DNA of 64,000 nt from Scandinavium goeteborgense (GTDB taxonomy: Bacteria > Pseudomonadota > Gammaproteobacteria > Enterobacterales > Enterobacteriaceae). The position numbers and the translations under genes are program-made. The stretch spans positions 1,674,001 through 1,738,000 of the forward strand of contig NZ_CP054058.1 of assembly GCF_003935895.2 (NCBI RefSeq). The letters are read 5' to 3'. Below are positions 7,942 through 16,333 of the stretch, in pieces (the first letter of the stretch is position 1; every line of letters starts with the position of its first letter). Below the pieces are notes generated by a model. The model ran no database searches and had not been told where the DNA came from. It saw only the letters and a program-made list of their open reading frames with translations.

Positions 7942-8562
7942 ATGAATTTAAACGAACTTTATCGCCTTATCTGCAATCTCGCCCGTATTGGCACCGTGCT
8001 GGAAGTAAACACGGAAAAGTACCTTGCGCGCGTTGAAACAGGCGAAAACACAACAGACTGGATCCGTTGGGCAGTGCCGCGCGCCGGTGAGGCCGTGACG
8101 TGGTGGGCGCCGACAGTGGGCGAGCAGGTTTATATTTTATGCCCTTGCGGTGAGATGGAAACGGCATTCATTGCCGGAAGTCTTTACAGCGAAGACGCGC
8201 CGCCGCCTGATGCTGGCGCAACCACCTGCGTGATTCTGCACCCGGACGGCGCAAGAATTTCATATGACCCGGAGGCCAGCGCGCTGGTTGTCAGTGGTGT
8301 TAAAACGGCAAGTGTCACCGCGTCGGAATCCATTACCGCCACTGTGCCAGTGGTAACAGTCAAAGCAGACACGCGCATAACTCTGGATACGCCGGAAGTG
8401 GTTTGCACCAACAAGCTGATCACCGCCACTTTTGAAGTAACGAAAGGCGGCGAACTTAACGGGGCGTTTACCGGAACCATGACACTTAACGGGGTGAAAC
8501 CTGATGACCATGAGCATGGCAAAGTAGAGTCGGGCGGAAGCTGGACGGAGGGCACGAAATGA
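7942..8562 (+). CDS. V: Baseplate spike protein gpV
   Basis: It is the membrane-piercing spike at the tail tip. The product has 206 residues: an N-terminal OB-fold region (about 15-110), a repetitive beta-helical part (about 120-180) and an apex with H-E-H in DDHEHGKVESGG, fitting the iron-binding HxH motif known for P2 gpV. It heads the V-W-J-I-H-G operon and overlaps gpW by four bases. Confidence 0.94.
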   Translation: MNLNELYRLICNLARIGTVLEVNTEKYLARVETGENTTDWIRWAVPRAGEAVTWWAPTVGEQVYILCPCGEMETAFIAGSLYSEDAPPPDAGATTCVILHPDGARISYDPEASALVVSGVKTASVTASESITATVPVVTVKADTRITLDTPEVVCTNKLITATFEVTKGGELNGAFTGTMTLNGVKPDDHEHGKVESGGSWTEGTK

Positions 8563-8921
8563 GTACCGTCCGCTATAGAGGAATGAATGCCACTACCGGC
8601 CAGTCCGTCACTGACAACGACCATATAGCGCAGTCTATCGGCGATATATTGCTAACGCCGATCGGTTCCCGCTTGATGCGCCGTGCCTACGGTTCGCAGC
8701 TGTTCAACCTGATAGATCAGCCCGTCAATAATGACATCATAAAATTGCGTGTTATGTCTGCCATCTACAGCGCCCTTTATTTATGGGAGCCGCGGATCTC
8801 ACTGACCAGTATCACTCTGAGCGCACCGGATGCCGGTCAAGTGGTTGCGACTATCCAGGCCAACCGCACCGATAATCAGACACCTTTTAACGCCGATATC
8901 ACATTGAGGGGCCAGGCATGA
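8559..8921 (+). CDS. W: Baseplate wedge protein gpW
   Basis: This 120-residue protein is a T4 gp25-like baseplate wedge component that helps start sheath polymerisation. The motifs HIAQSIGDILLTPIGSRLMR and YGSQLFNLIDQP are diagnostic. ATGA overlaps link it to gpV before and gpJ after. Confidence 0.95.
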   Translation: MSTVRYRGMNATTGQSVTDNDHIAQSIGDILLTPIGSRLMRRAYGSQLFNLIDQPVNNDIIKLRVMSAIYSALYLWEPRISLTSITLSAPDAGQVVATIQANRTDNQTPFNADITLRGQA

Positions 8922-9829
8922 GCGGCACGATCGATTTATCGCAGCTACCGCCGCCCGTGGTGGTTGAACCGCTGGACTTTGAAACCCTTTTTGCGCAGCG
9001 CAAAGCTGAGTTTCTGGCGCTTTGTCCAGAAGACCAACGGGAAGAATACGCCCGAACGCTTGAGCTTGAATCTGAGCCGCTCACCATGATGATCGAAGAA
9101 AATTGCTACCGCGAATTACTGTTGCGCCAGCGAGTGAATGAAGCGGCCCGCGCGGTGATGTTGGCTTATTCGACTTATAGCGATTTGGATAACCTGGCAG
9201 CTAATTTCAACGTTGAACGTCTGACCATCCAGGAAGAGGACGACAGCGTTACCCCGCCGATAGAAGCGGTGATGGAATCCGACGCGGATTTACGCACGCG
9301 TACCCAGCAGGCATTTGAAGGTCTGAGTGTTGCAGGTCCAACAGCGGCATATGAATTTTGGGGGCGTTCGGCAGACGGGCGCGTAGCCGATATATCTGCG
9401 GTGAGTCCTACGCCTGCCTGCGTCACCGTTTCGGTGCTGTCGCGTGAGGGTGACGGTACGGCCACCGAAGACCTGATCGATGTGGTTGCCGCCGCGCTGA
9501 ACGATGAAGAAGTGCGCCCGGTAGCCGACAGGGTAACGGTACAGTCAGCGGAGATAGTGCCGTATCAGATTGATGCAACGCTTTACATTTACCCTGGGCC
9601 GGAAGCTGAACCCGTGCGGCAGGCATCGGAACAACAGTTACAGGCATACATAGCGGCGCAGAATCGCTTAGGGCGTGATATCCGTCTATCGGCTATCTAT
9701 GCCGCTCTGCACGTCGAAGGCGTCCAGCGTGTTGAACTGGCGCAGCCTGTTGCCGATATCGTGTTGAGTGACTACCAGGCGTCACATTGCACCGAATACA
9801 CCATAACGGTGGGTGGTTACGATGAGTAA
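8918..9829 (+). CDS. J: Baseplate assembly protein gpJ
   Basis: This 303-residue protein forms the baseplate periphery (T4 gp6-like) and connects the wedge to the fibres. Visible family features are the N-terminal LPPPVVVEPLDFETL, the central GPTAAYEFWGRSADGRVADI and the C-terminal half with VQRVELAQPVADI. It overlaps gpW and gpI. Confidence 0.95.
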   Translation: MSGTIDLSQLPPPVVVEPLDFETLFAQRKAEFLALCPEDQREEYARTLELESEPLTMMIEENCYRELLLRQRVNEAARAVMLAYSTYSDLDNLAANFNVERLTIQEEDDSVTPPIEAVMESDADLRTRTQQAFEGLSVAGPTAAYEFWGRSADGRVADISAVSPTPACVTVSVLSREGDGTATEDLIDVVAAALNDEEVRPVADRVTVQSAEIVPYQIDATLYIYPGPEAEPVRQASEQQLQAYIAAQNRLGRDIRLSAIYAALHVEGVQRVELAQPVADIVLSDYQASHCTEYTITVGGYDE

Positions 9830-10436
9830 TGACCTGTTACCACCGAGCGCCACCCGAATGGAGCGCATCGCCGCGCGCGTCTGCGCATCGCTGGGTGAAG
9901 TGCCGGTGCCGCTGCGTCAGCTGTGGAACCCGTGGACGTGTCGCGCGGATCTGCTGCCCTATCTGGCGTGGGCGTTTTCTGTTGATCGCTGGGATGAAAC
10001 CTGGCCGACCAACACGAAAAGAAAGGCGGTGGCCGATGCGTTTTACCTGCACAAGTACAAGGGTACAACGGGCGCCATGCGCCGGGTTGTGGAGCCGTTC
10101 GGGTACTTCATCCAGGTTAACGAGTGGTGGAGCATTGATACCGATCCCGGCACTTTCACACTGGATATTGGCGTAGAAGACCAGGGCATCAGTGAAGAAA
10201 CCTATCAGGAGCTTGAACGCCTGATTGCCGATGTAAAACCGTGCAGCCGTCACATGCTGGGAATGTCTTTGCACCTGCAAACAACCGGCGAGCTGTATAT
10301 CGGCGCGGGCAGTTATTCCGGCGATACGTTGACCGTATACCCGTATTTCCCTGAAACCATAGCCGTGGGTGGTGATGCTTACACCGGGGCGGCAATCCAT
10401 TTAATTGATACCGTGGAGATCGCAAGTGGCGACTAA
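9822..10436 (+). CDS. I: Tail protein gpI
   Basis: In P2, gpI joins the baseplate to the fibre. The start MSNDLLPPSATRMERIA at 9822, inside the gpJ end, gives 204 residues. Typical motifs are LRQLWNPWTCRADLLPYLAW and WDETWPTNTKR. The gene overlaps gpH by eleven bases. Confidence 0.94.
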   Translation: MSNDLLPPSATRMERIAARVCASLGEVPVPLRQLWNPWTCRADLLPYLAWAFSVDRWDETWPTNTKRKAVADAFYLHKYKGTTGAMRRVVEPFGYFIQVNEWWSIDTDPGTFTLDIGVEDQGISEETYQELERLIADVKPCSRHMLGMSLHLQTTGELYIGAGSYSGDTLTVYPYFPETIAVGGDAYTGAAIHLIDTVEIASGD

Positions 10437-11409
10437 ATATTTAGCTGTGCTTACCAATGTAGGGGCGGCAAAACTGGCAAATGCCACGGCGTTGGGTGCG
10501 CAAGTTGAGATCACCCAGATGGCCGTAGGCGATGGCAACGGCGTGTTACCGACGCCTGACCCGGCGCAAACGGCGCTGGTTCATGAGCTGCGCCGTGCGC
10601 CGCTTAACTCGCTAAGCGTCGACCCGAAAAACCCCAGCCAGATTATTGCCGAACAGGTGATCCCCGAAGACGTGGGCGGGTGGTGGATCCGTGAAATCGG
10701 CTTGTTTGATAAAGATGGCGATATGATTGCGGTAGCCAACTGCGCGGAAACGTATAAACCACTATTACAGGAAGGCAGCGGGCGCGTGCAGGTTGTGCGC
10801 ATGATTCTGGTCGTAAGCAGTACCGCCGCAGTAACGCTTAAAATTGATCCTTCCGTGGTACTGGCAACCCGTTCTTACGTTGATTCTCAAATTATCATCG
10901 CGAAATCGTATGCCGATGATGTGATAGCTGATCACCTTGCTGAACCTAACCCGCATCCACAATACCTTCTAAGCGCTCAAAACCTTAAGGAAATTGCAGA
11001 CGCAGGAGCGGCGGCAGTGCAGGCCGCATTAACCAATCTGGGTATTAACGGACTGGCGGCAACGCCTCGTTATCTGGTCAGCAAGGGCACAAACGCCAAT
11101 GGCTGGTATGAAACTTACAGCGACGGTTTTAAGCGTGTGGGGCAGTCATGGGGAACCAGTAGCCCGCTCGCAATTCCCACACCTGCGCAGGGGGCGAGAG
11201 TCAATTTTCCGGTTAGTTTTACTACAAAGCTAGATGGTCTTTACGTGACGGAGAACGGAAACACTTCCAATAGCTTTGAGTTGGCTAACCCGGCAGGACT
11301 TGGTTTAACCGGTTTTAATCTGGCAACGGTAGAAATGACGCTTGGATCATCAGTCGTTACCAGCTATGGATCAGTGTTTGCGGGTAATTATGTCGCGGAG
11401 GGGTATTAA
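10426..11409 (+). CDS. H: Short tail fibre gpH
   Basis: This is the receptor-binding fibre. The GTG at 10426 is taken as start because GGAG lies upstream and the product begins with the conserved ATKYLAVLTNVGAAKLANA. The 327 residues are about half the length of P2 gpH. The N-terminal 150 residues are the family baseplate-attachment domain (VGGWWIREIGLFDKDGDMI). A short shaft and a C-terminal tip follow, with GTNANGWYETYSDGFKRVGQ, a motif common in exchangeable fibre tips. Host range should be set by residues of about 210-327. Confidence 0.92.
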   Translation: MATKYLAVLTNVGAAKLANATALGAQVEITQMAVGDGNGVLPTPDPAQTALVHELRRAPLNSLSVDPKNPSQIIAEQVIPEDVGGWWIREIGLFDKDGDMIAVANCAETYKPLLQEGSGRVQVVRMILVVSSTAAVTLKIDPSVVLATRSYVDSQIIIAKSYADDVIADHLAEPNPHPQYLLSAQNLKEIADAGAAAVQAALTNLGINGLAATPRYLVSKGTNANGWYETYSDGFKRVGQSWGTSSPLAIPTPAQGARVNFPVSFTTKLDGLYVTENGNTSNSFELANPAGLGLTGFNLATVEMTLGSSVVTSYGSVFAGNYVAEGY

Positions 11410-11410
11410 T

Positions 11411-11806
11411 ATGTGGTACTGGAATTCAGCAGACTGCAACGAAGCGTTGCCCGGGCTTTATGACTTAAAAGGCTGCGTGGAGATTGAAGATGATAATCAC
11501 CCGTTTAAAACCCAGCCAACGCCGGACGGGAAAATATGGGCCAGCGATGCGCAGGGATACCCGCAGCTGATTGATATACCGCCGCCAACTCATGCGGAAT
11601 TGGTGGTCGAAGCTGACGCCGAAAAGGCGTCGCGAATTGCGGAGGCCAACAGCGTAACCCAGATGTGGCAAACGCAGCTGATGCTAGGGATCATCACTCC
11701 AGAGGATAAAGAAAAACTGACCGCGTGGATGGTCTATGCGCAGGCTGTGCAGGCGGTAGACACATCAACCGCGCCAGATATCACCTGGCCGGATAAGCCG
11801 GAATAA
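11411..11806 (+). CDS. G: Tail fibre assembly protein gpG
   Basis: This is a chaperone for folding and attaching the fibre (caudoviral TAP family). The start MWYWNSADCNEALPG at 11411 directly follows gpH. The product has 131 residues. The C-terminal part, with the motif ITPEDKEKLTAWMVYAQAVQ, is the conserved family segment. It is the last gene of the V operon. Confidence 0.93.
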   Translation: MWYWNSADCNEALPGLYDLKGCVEIEDDNHPFKTQPTPDGKIWASDAQGYPQLIDIPPPTHAELVVEADAEKASRIAEANSVTQMWQTQLMLGIITPEDKEKLTAWMVYAQAVQAVDTSTAPDITWPDKPE

Positions 11807-11820
11807 GTTTTCATTCCGGC

Positions 11821-11882
11821 ACGCATGGCCGGTTTTAACCGTGCTGGCCATGCGTATCGAGTACGGCCACTTTTAACGGTGC
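11821..11882 (+). repeat. Intergenic repeat copy 2 with a perfect 10-bp inverted repeat
   Basis: ACGCATGGCC (11821-11830) and GGCCATGCGT (11846-11855) are exact inverted repeats around a 15-base loop. Bases 11833-11882 match the repeat after the lysozyme gene (6128-6177). A degenerate second unit follows downstream (CTTTTAACGGTGCTG). The fold has no T run, so it is not a standard terminator. Its function is unknown. Confidence 0.7.
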
Positions 11883-11921
11883 TGTAGCATGGTCAGTTAT
11901 GGCAGTACGACCAGAAGGGAA

Positions 11922-11943
11922 GCGGGCATAGGCCCGCTTTTCT
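11922..11943. terminator. Bidirectional terminator between gpG and gpU
   Basis: GCGGGC and GCCCGC form a short GC stem (11922-11937) with T runs on both strands. It lies between the converging V operon and FI-U operon and overlaps the gpU stop codon. Confidence 0.8.
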
Positions 11944-12392
11944 TACATTGAAAGGTTGGTTTTCACCAGAGAGAAGAGATCGTCAGTAGTCGTTTCGGCC
12001 AGCTTTTCCCGTATGTCCTCGCTCACCCGTTTCAGGTTGAGCGTAAAATCAATTTTCCTTGCCTTCCCGTCCTTAAAAAACTCCGCCCGGTTTTGTGTGA
12101 TCTGCTCAATCACATACATGCCGTATATTTTCCCTGTGCCTTCAATCAACGGCCATGGGCGCCCGGAAAAGGCCATTGTTTCCAGCGTGAATAGAGACAC
12201 ATCACCACCGCTTATTTCGGGGTACAGCGTGCCGCTGAGTGTGAACGGTTCTTCATCGGCGCCGATGAACTGATAGCGCGGAGATTTCCCTACGCGATCG
12301 TTTTTGACGTGCCGCCATGAGTTGGTTTTGTTTGAACTCTGGTAAGGCGTGGTTTGCAGTGAAAAGGGGAACATCCCCAAAATCATCATCAT
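11943..12392 (-). CDS. U: Tail protein gpU
   Basis: The 149-residue P2 gpU family protein acts at the tail terminus. The N-terminus MMMILGMFPFSLQTTPYQ and the motif LETMAFSGRPWPLIEGTG are diagnostic. It is the last gene of the minus-strand FI-FII-E-E'-T-U operon. In P2 the gene D follows directly, but here D lies at the other end of the block. Confidence 0.93.
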   Translation of the reverse strand: MMMILGMFPFSLQTTPYQSSNKTNSWRHVKNDRVGKSPRYQFIGADEEPFTLSGTLYPEISGGDVSLFTLETMAFSGRPWPLIEGTGKIYGMYVIEQITQNRAEFFKDGKARKIDFTLNLKRVSEDIREKLAETTTDDLFSLVKTNLSM

Positions 12393-12402
12393 GGTATTGC
12401 CC

Positions 12403-15330
12403 TTACGCGTGATCGGTCAGTTGGGAACGCTTGCGCCGGTCGGCCTGCTGTTTCGCTAACGCAAGTTCTTCGCGCACGCGCCTGATAACAGTTTCTTCGT
12501 CAAGCACCTGGCCGCTAAAGTCAAAGTTAAGGTTGTACACATCACCACCCGGCGCAGGCATCATCGCAGCAACGTAAGCCGCAGACGGCGACGCCGAAAC
12601 GGGAACCCGTGCGGCGGGCTTCTGAACCTGCCACGGGGTAACGGAGGAAATCAGCGTACCGGCCTGCTGTGTAACCCAATCTGTAAGGGATGGTAGCTGG
12701 CGCTGTGCCTGCTTGACCGGTTCCGAATATCCGCCACGGATCGGGATGTAGGGTTGTTTGTTCTTGAAGACGATTTCGCCCGGACCGTCTTTTTTCTCTG
12801 CGGTATTGGTGGCGATCTTATCCAGGCTGCTGCTTATCTTTGGCGCAATATTGGCCGGGCCTTTGAGCGTGTTAATCAGGTTGTCCTGCTTCTTCTGCCC
12901 ATCGGTTTTTTTCTTCTCTTCGGCTTTTTTGCTTTCCTTCGCTACCGCCTGCACGTCACCAGAAAATGCGTTAACCCTGTCGGCCAGATTGCTGACGGCT
13001 TGCGGCGTCATTTGCTGTGCAACCTGCTGCGCTGCTTTTGCCGCGTCGGGAATGGCGCCCAGCTTTTCCAGTATCCAGCCCAGCCCATTGGCTACCGCCT
13101 GGATAGGAAGAGTCAATGCGCTGATTGCGGCACCCACTACGCTGCCGAATGTTTCCCCGGCACTGGTACACGCCGCCAGTGCTTCGCTGGAAAACTGGAT
13201 CGGTTCCAGCAGTTTGGTGAACCACTCCCAGACGCCGCTTATGGCGTTGCCGATACTGTCAAAAAGCGGTGCCAGTGGCGCGAAAACAGCGCTAAAAGCC
13301 TGGGTAATGGGTTGCAGGCCAGCCATCAGGCCAGTAAAGAAGCCGCTGAAAAATGCCTGAATGGGTTGCCAGAACTTAATGACGGCCACCGCTGCCGCCG
13401 CAAAGAGTGCGATCAGTCCCCAGACCGGGGCGGAAATGCCAGCCAATAGGGTGATCAGTGGACCGAACACCATGCGACCAGCGCTTAACAATGACTGCAT
13501 AGGAGAACCAGCAAGCCACTGGAAAGCGCCACCAAGGCGCATCACACCGCCAGTCAGCCGGGCTATGCCACCTTCACCGGCCAGCGTGGTGAAGCTGAGG
13601 CGGACAAGTGCCATCGGGCCGAGTACCGCGCCTATGGATAACATCAGGCCACCCACAACAACCAGCAGTGCGCCAATGGCTGCGGTGACTTTCATGATTG
13701 AGCCGACCAGAACAGGGTTTGCCTCAACCCAACGGCGGACGCTGCCAACCACCTTACTGACGGTAAGCATGATATCCATCAGTGGATCGCGGAGTGTTTC
13801 ACCAGCTGCGCTAAATGCGTTCACTGCACCGGTTTTGGTCAGTTGCCACTGAGCTGAAAGGGAGGCTTTGTTAATATCAGATTCCCGATTCATGGAACCT
13901 TTTGCGGCAGCGCCTTGCGTCAGTTCTATCTGGCGGCGAAGTTCGGGCAGATTGTTGGCAAGTTTTTGCGCATCGTCGCCGAACTCTTTGCCGAAAATCT
14001 GGGTAAGGTTGGCGACCTGCTGATCCGGGGCCAGATTTTTGGACGCTTCCAGCACTGAAATGATGGTGCCCATCGCGTCCACTGACATGCTTTTCTGAAC
14101 CTTTTCAGCACTGAGGCCGAGTGCATCCAGCCCCTGCATGAAGTTTTTACCCTGAACCGTCGCGATCGAAAGTTCGCGCACCATAGCATTGGTTGCGCTG
14201 GCGGCGACTTCGGCAGGGGTGCCGAGCGTCAGGAAGGTGGAACCAAGCGCCGCGGCCTGCTTGTAATCCAGTTGGCTGGCAAGCCCGCCAACACGCTGGA
14301 GCACGTCGATAATATCAGCGCCTTTCGACTTCGCGTTATCGTCCAGATAGTTGATGGCGTCGCCCAACTGCTCAATATTCTGCGTGGGGATTTTATACAG
14401 CCCGGCAATTTTGCCGAGGCTTTCAGAAAGCTGATCGGCAGGAAGTTCGAAGGCAACCGAAGCCTTTGCCGCCATGCTGGCGAAAGATAAAAGATCAGCT
14501 TTTTGTTTTGCCCATGGATCATTACTATCAGCGACGCCCATTCGCGCGCCGCCTTCTACCAGCGCTGCGAAATCAACGGAGCCGTTAGCCATCGGCAGCT
14601 TTTCGCTGGCATCCATGATCGCCCGCTGCATTTCTTCATACTGCGGGGTGCGGTTCCCGCTGCCGTCACGTAAACCGTTTACCTGTTTAGCGACGCCCTT
14701 CATAGCGTCTTCAAGGCTGCTGTAGGATTTAACCGCAGCAGCAACAGGCGCGAGCGTTGCCGCACCCACGGCGGCGGTTTTCATTCCTCCGCCCATCATC
14801 TTGCTGCCGGTTTCTTTTGCGCGACTATAGCGGGCCTGTGCCTGGTTAACGGCATCAAGCCGCCGTTGTTGTTCAGCTAACTGGCGGTTGTATTGCGTAG
14901 TGCGCTGGTTGATCTGTTCCGTTGCCCGGCTGGCGCTGCTGATCGCAATGCCTTCGCTGTAGAAGCTGGCGCGCAGCTGGTTGAGCTGCGTCTGTTCGCC
15001 TTTCTGCTGTTGGGTTAATTGGCGGATGGCCGCACGCTGCTGATTGAGGGCGGCAACCTGTTCGGCACTGCGCTGGCGTAGCGGGCCATAAGCCGCCGCC
15101 ATGTCACGCGCCTGCTCTTTCGCCTGGGCCAGTTGTTCCGTGGTTTTTTTATTGGCTGCGGTGAGGCGGTCAAAGCTGGTCGCCTGACGTTCAAGCCCTT
15201 TAATGCTGGATTTGGTTTGATTGATTTGAGAAGCCAGTGCGGCGGCGCTTTTGCGCGCCGCGTTGACAGGGTTAGACATATTATTCAGGGCGCTGAAAGC
15301 GACCTTGATATTTAAATTACGGTCTGCCAT
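12403..15330 (-). CDS. T: Tail tape-measure protein gpT
   Basis: This 975-residue protein sets tail length and takes part in DNA ejection. Residues 1-190 are rich in Ala/Gln/Arg heptads and look like a coiled coil (QLAEQQRRLDAVNQAQARY). Residues of about 200-500 contain the TP901-type tape-measure region. Hydrophobic segments follow at about 545-690. The start codon is immediately next to the stop of E', and gpU follows ten bases after. It is longer than the P2 protein. Confidence 0.95.
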   Translation of the reverse strand: MADRNLNIKVAFSALNNMSNPVNAARKSAAALASQINQTKSSIKGLERQATSFDRLTAANKKTTEQLAQAKEQARDMAAAYGPLRQRSAEQVAALNQQRAAIRQLTQQQKGEQTQLNQLRASFYSEGIAISSASRATEQINQRTTQYNRQLAEQQRRLDAVNQAQARYSRAKETGSKMMGGGMKTAAVGAATLAPVAAAVKSYSSLEDAMKGVAKQVNGLRDGSGNRTPQYEEMQRAIMDASEKLPMANGSVDFAALVEGGARMGVADSNDPWAKQKADLLSFASMAAKASVAFELPADQLSESLGKIAGLYKIPTQNIEQLGDAINYLDDNAKSKGADIIDVLQRVGGLASQLDYKQAAALGSTFLTLGTPAEVAASATNAMVRELSIATVQGKNFMQGLDALGLSAEKVQKSMSVDAMGTIISVLEASKNLAPDQQVANLTQIFGKEFGDDAQKLANNLPELRRQIELTQGAAAKGSMNRESDINKASLSAQWQLTKTGAVNAFSAAGETLRDPLMDIMLTVSKVVGSVRRWVEANPVLVGSIMKVTAAIGALLVVVGGLMLSIGAVLGPMALVRLSFTTLAGEGGIARLTGGVMRLGGAFQWLAGSPMQSLLSAGRMVFGPLITLLAGISAPVWGLIALFAAAAVAVIKFWQPIQAFFSGFFTGLMAGLQPITQAFSAVFAPLAPLFDSIGNAISGVWEWFTKLLEPIQFSSEALAACTSAGETFGSVVGAAISALTLPIQAVANGLGWILEKLGAIPDAAKAAQQVAQQMTPQAVSNLADRVNAFSGDVQAVAKESKKAEEKKKTDGQKKQDNLINTLKGPANIAPKISSSLDKIATNTAEKKDGPGEIVFKNKQPYIPIRGGYSEPVKQAQRQLPSLTDWVTQQAGTLISSVTPWQVQKPAARVPVSASPSAAYVAAMMPAPGGDVYNLNFDFSGQVLDEETVIRRVREELALAKQQADRRKRSQLTDHA

Positions 15331-15447
15331 TTAGTGATCTCCACCACTGCGAGCAGCCGCCTGATCACGCCATAACAGTATTTCTTCTACCGTCATGGCA
15401 TCCATTTCTACCGGCCGCCAGTGAAAAATGACGGCGATATCTGCCAT
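15331..15447 (-). CDS. E': Tail protein E' (GpE family), made by -1 frameshift from E
   Basis: This 38-residue GpE family module (MADIAVIFHWRPVEMDAM) lies in the -1 frame relative to gpE. The -1 frame stays open all the way from the slippery site in E to its stop at 15331, so it should be made mainly as the fused E+E' protein, the tail-assembly chaperone pair used with the tape measure (as lambda G/GT). A Met start exists at 15447, so a separate product is possible. Confidence 0.88.
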   Translation of the reverse strand: MADIAVIFHWRPVEMDAMTVEEILLWRDQAAARSGGDH

Positions 15448-15455
15448 CAGGTCTT

Positions 15456-15791
15456 CTATTCGTTCGCAGGGGCATCGGATGATTGGTTGCCCGTATCCGT
15501 CACGCTCTGATCCGAAGATGGTTGCAAAAAATCAACCACCGCGTTGGCTAACTGGCAAAAATCCCAGGTATCCATACGGGCAATTTCATCAGCGGTTAAT
15601 GCTGGCGCCGTGACGCGAGGCAGAAGAATAACGAGTGCGTCATAGTTGGACGTCAGCACGTCATAGGCTTTCAAGCCGCGCAGTGATCCGGCCTGCTTAA
15701 GCACGGAAGTGATCGCCACTTCGGTGATTTTGGTCTTACCGCGTGTAATCGGCGCGGTAAGAATAACGGTATTTTCTTTGGTCTTGCTCAT
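15456..15791 (-). CDS. E: Tail assembly chaperone gpE
   Basis: This 111-residue P2 gpE family protein starts MSKTKENTVILTAPITRG, with the motifs LRGLKAYDVLTSNYDALV and LTADEIARMDTWDFCQL. It coats the tape measure before the tube polymerises. The slippery heptamer T TTT TTG near its 3' end (15525-15531) directs ribosomes into E'. It lies 14 bases after FII. Confidence 0.93.
   Translation of the reverse strand: MSKTKENTVILTAPITRGKTKITEVAITSVLKQAGSLRGLKAYDVLTSNYDALVILLPRVTAPALTADEIARMDTWDFCQLANAVVDFLQPSSDQSVTDTGNQSSDAPANE
15525..15531 (-). promoter_or_regulatory. Programmed -1 frameshift site TTTTTTG in gene E
   Basis: On the minus strand the zero frame reads GAT TTT TTG CAA, giving the X XXY YYZ heptamer T TTT TTG. 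After a -1 slip the frame remains open through E' to 15331. The heptamer is the one known from P2 E/E'. Confidence 0.85.
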
Positions 15792-15805
15792 GGTGCCGGG
15801 TTTCC

Positions 15806-16321
15806 TTATAGGCCGATGTTAGCGCGGTGCTTTTCCAGCACGTCCACACCGTCAACTTTGTAGATCATGTTGAGCACATCAATTTCGATAATTTCTTCAT
15901 TGTTGATGGTCAGCTTGTAATAGGTGTTTTTCAGGGTGTACTTATGCGAAGTATCATCCCCGACTTTTGCGGAACCGGGATCCAGTTCAGTGAAGCGGCC
16001 GCGCGTCTGAATTTCGCACGGCACGGCGTCGCCGGTAGCATCATCCTGATAAGATCCCGCAAAGCGCACCTGCATTCCGTCCGCAGTGGTTGCACCCCAT
16101 TTCTTCATTAGCCCGGCATCCATACCGCCTAACGTGATATCCATATCCAGGGCGCCTGAATCGAAGCCCAGATCAACCGCAACAGAACCCGGCATACCGC
16201 CCGCCTGGTAATCTTCGGTTTTTTTGGTGAGTTTGGCGGGGGTAATTTCCGGCACCATGCCGAAGTAATTATCACCGTCAAAGAACACGTTGAAATATTT
16301 GAGTTTCTTAGGCAGTGCCAT
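15806..16321 (-). CDS. FII: Tail tube protein gpFII
   Basis: It is the major tube protein, 171 residues, as in P2. It begins MALPKKLKYFNVFFDGDNYFG and has the motifs YQAGGMPGSVAVDLGFD and YKLTINNEEIIEIDVLN. It polymerises inside the FI sheath. It is 12 bases downstream of FI in the same operon. Confidence 0.96.
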   Translation of the reverse strand: MALPKKLKYFNVFFDGDNYFGMVPEITPAKLTKKTEDYQAGGMPGSVAVDLGFDSGALDMDITLGGMDAGLMKKWGATTADGMQVRFAGSYQDDATGDAVPCEIQTRGRFTELDPGSAKVGDDTSHKYTLKNTYYKLTINNEEIIEIDVLNMIYKVDGVDVLEKHRANIGL

Positions 16322-16333
16322 AAGCGCCCCCGG

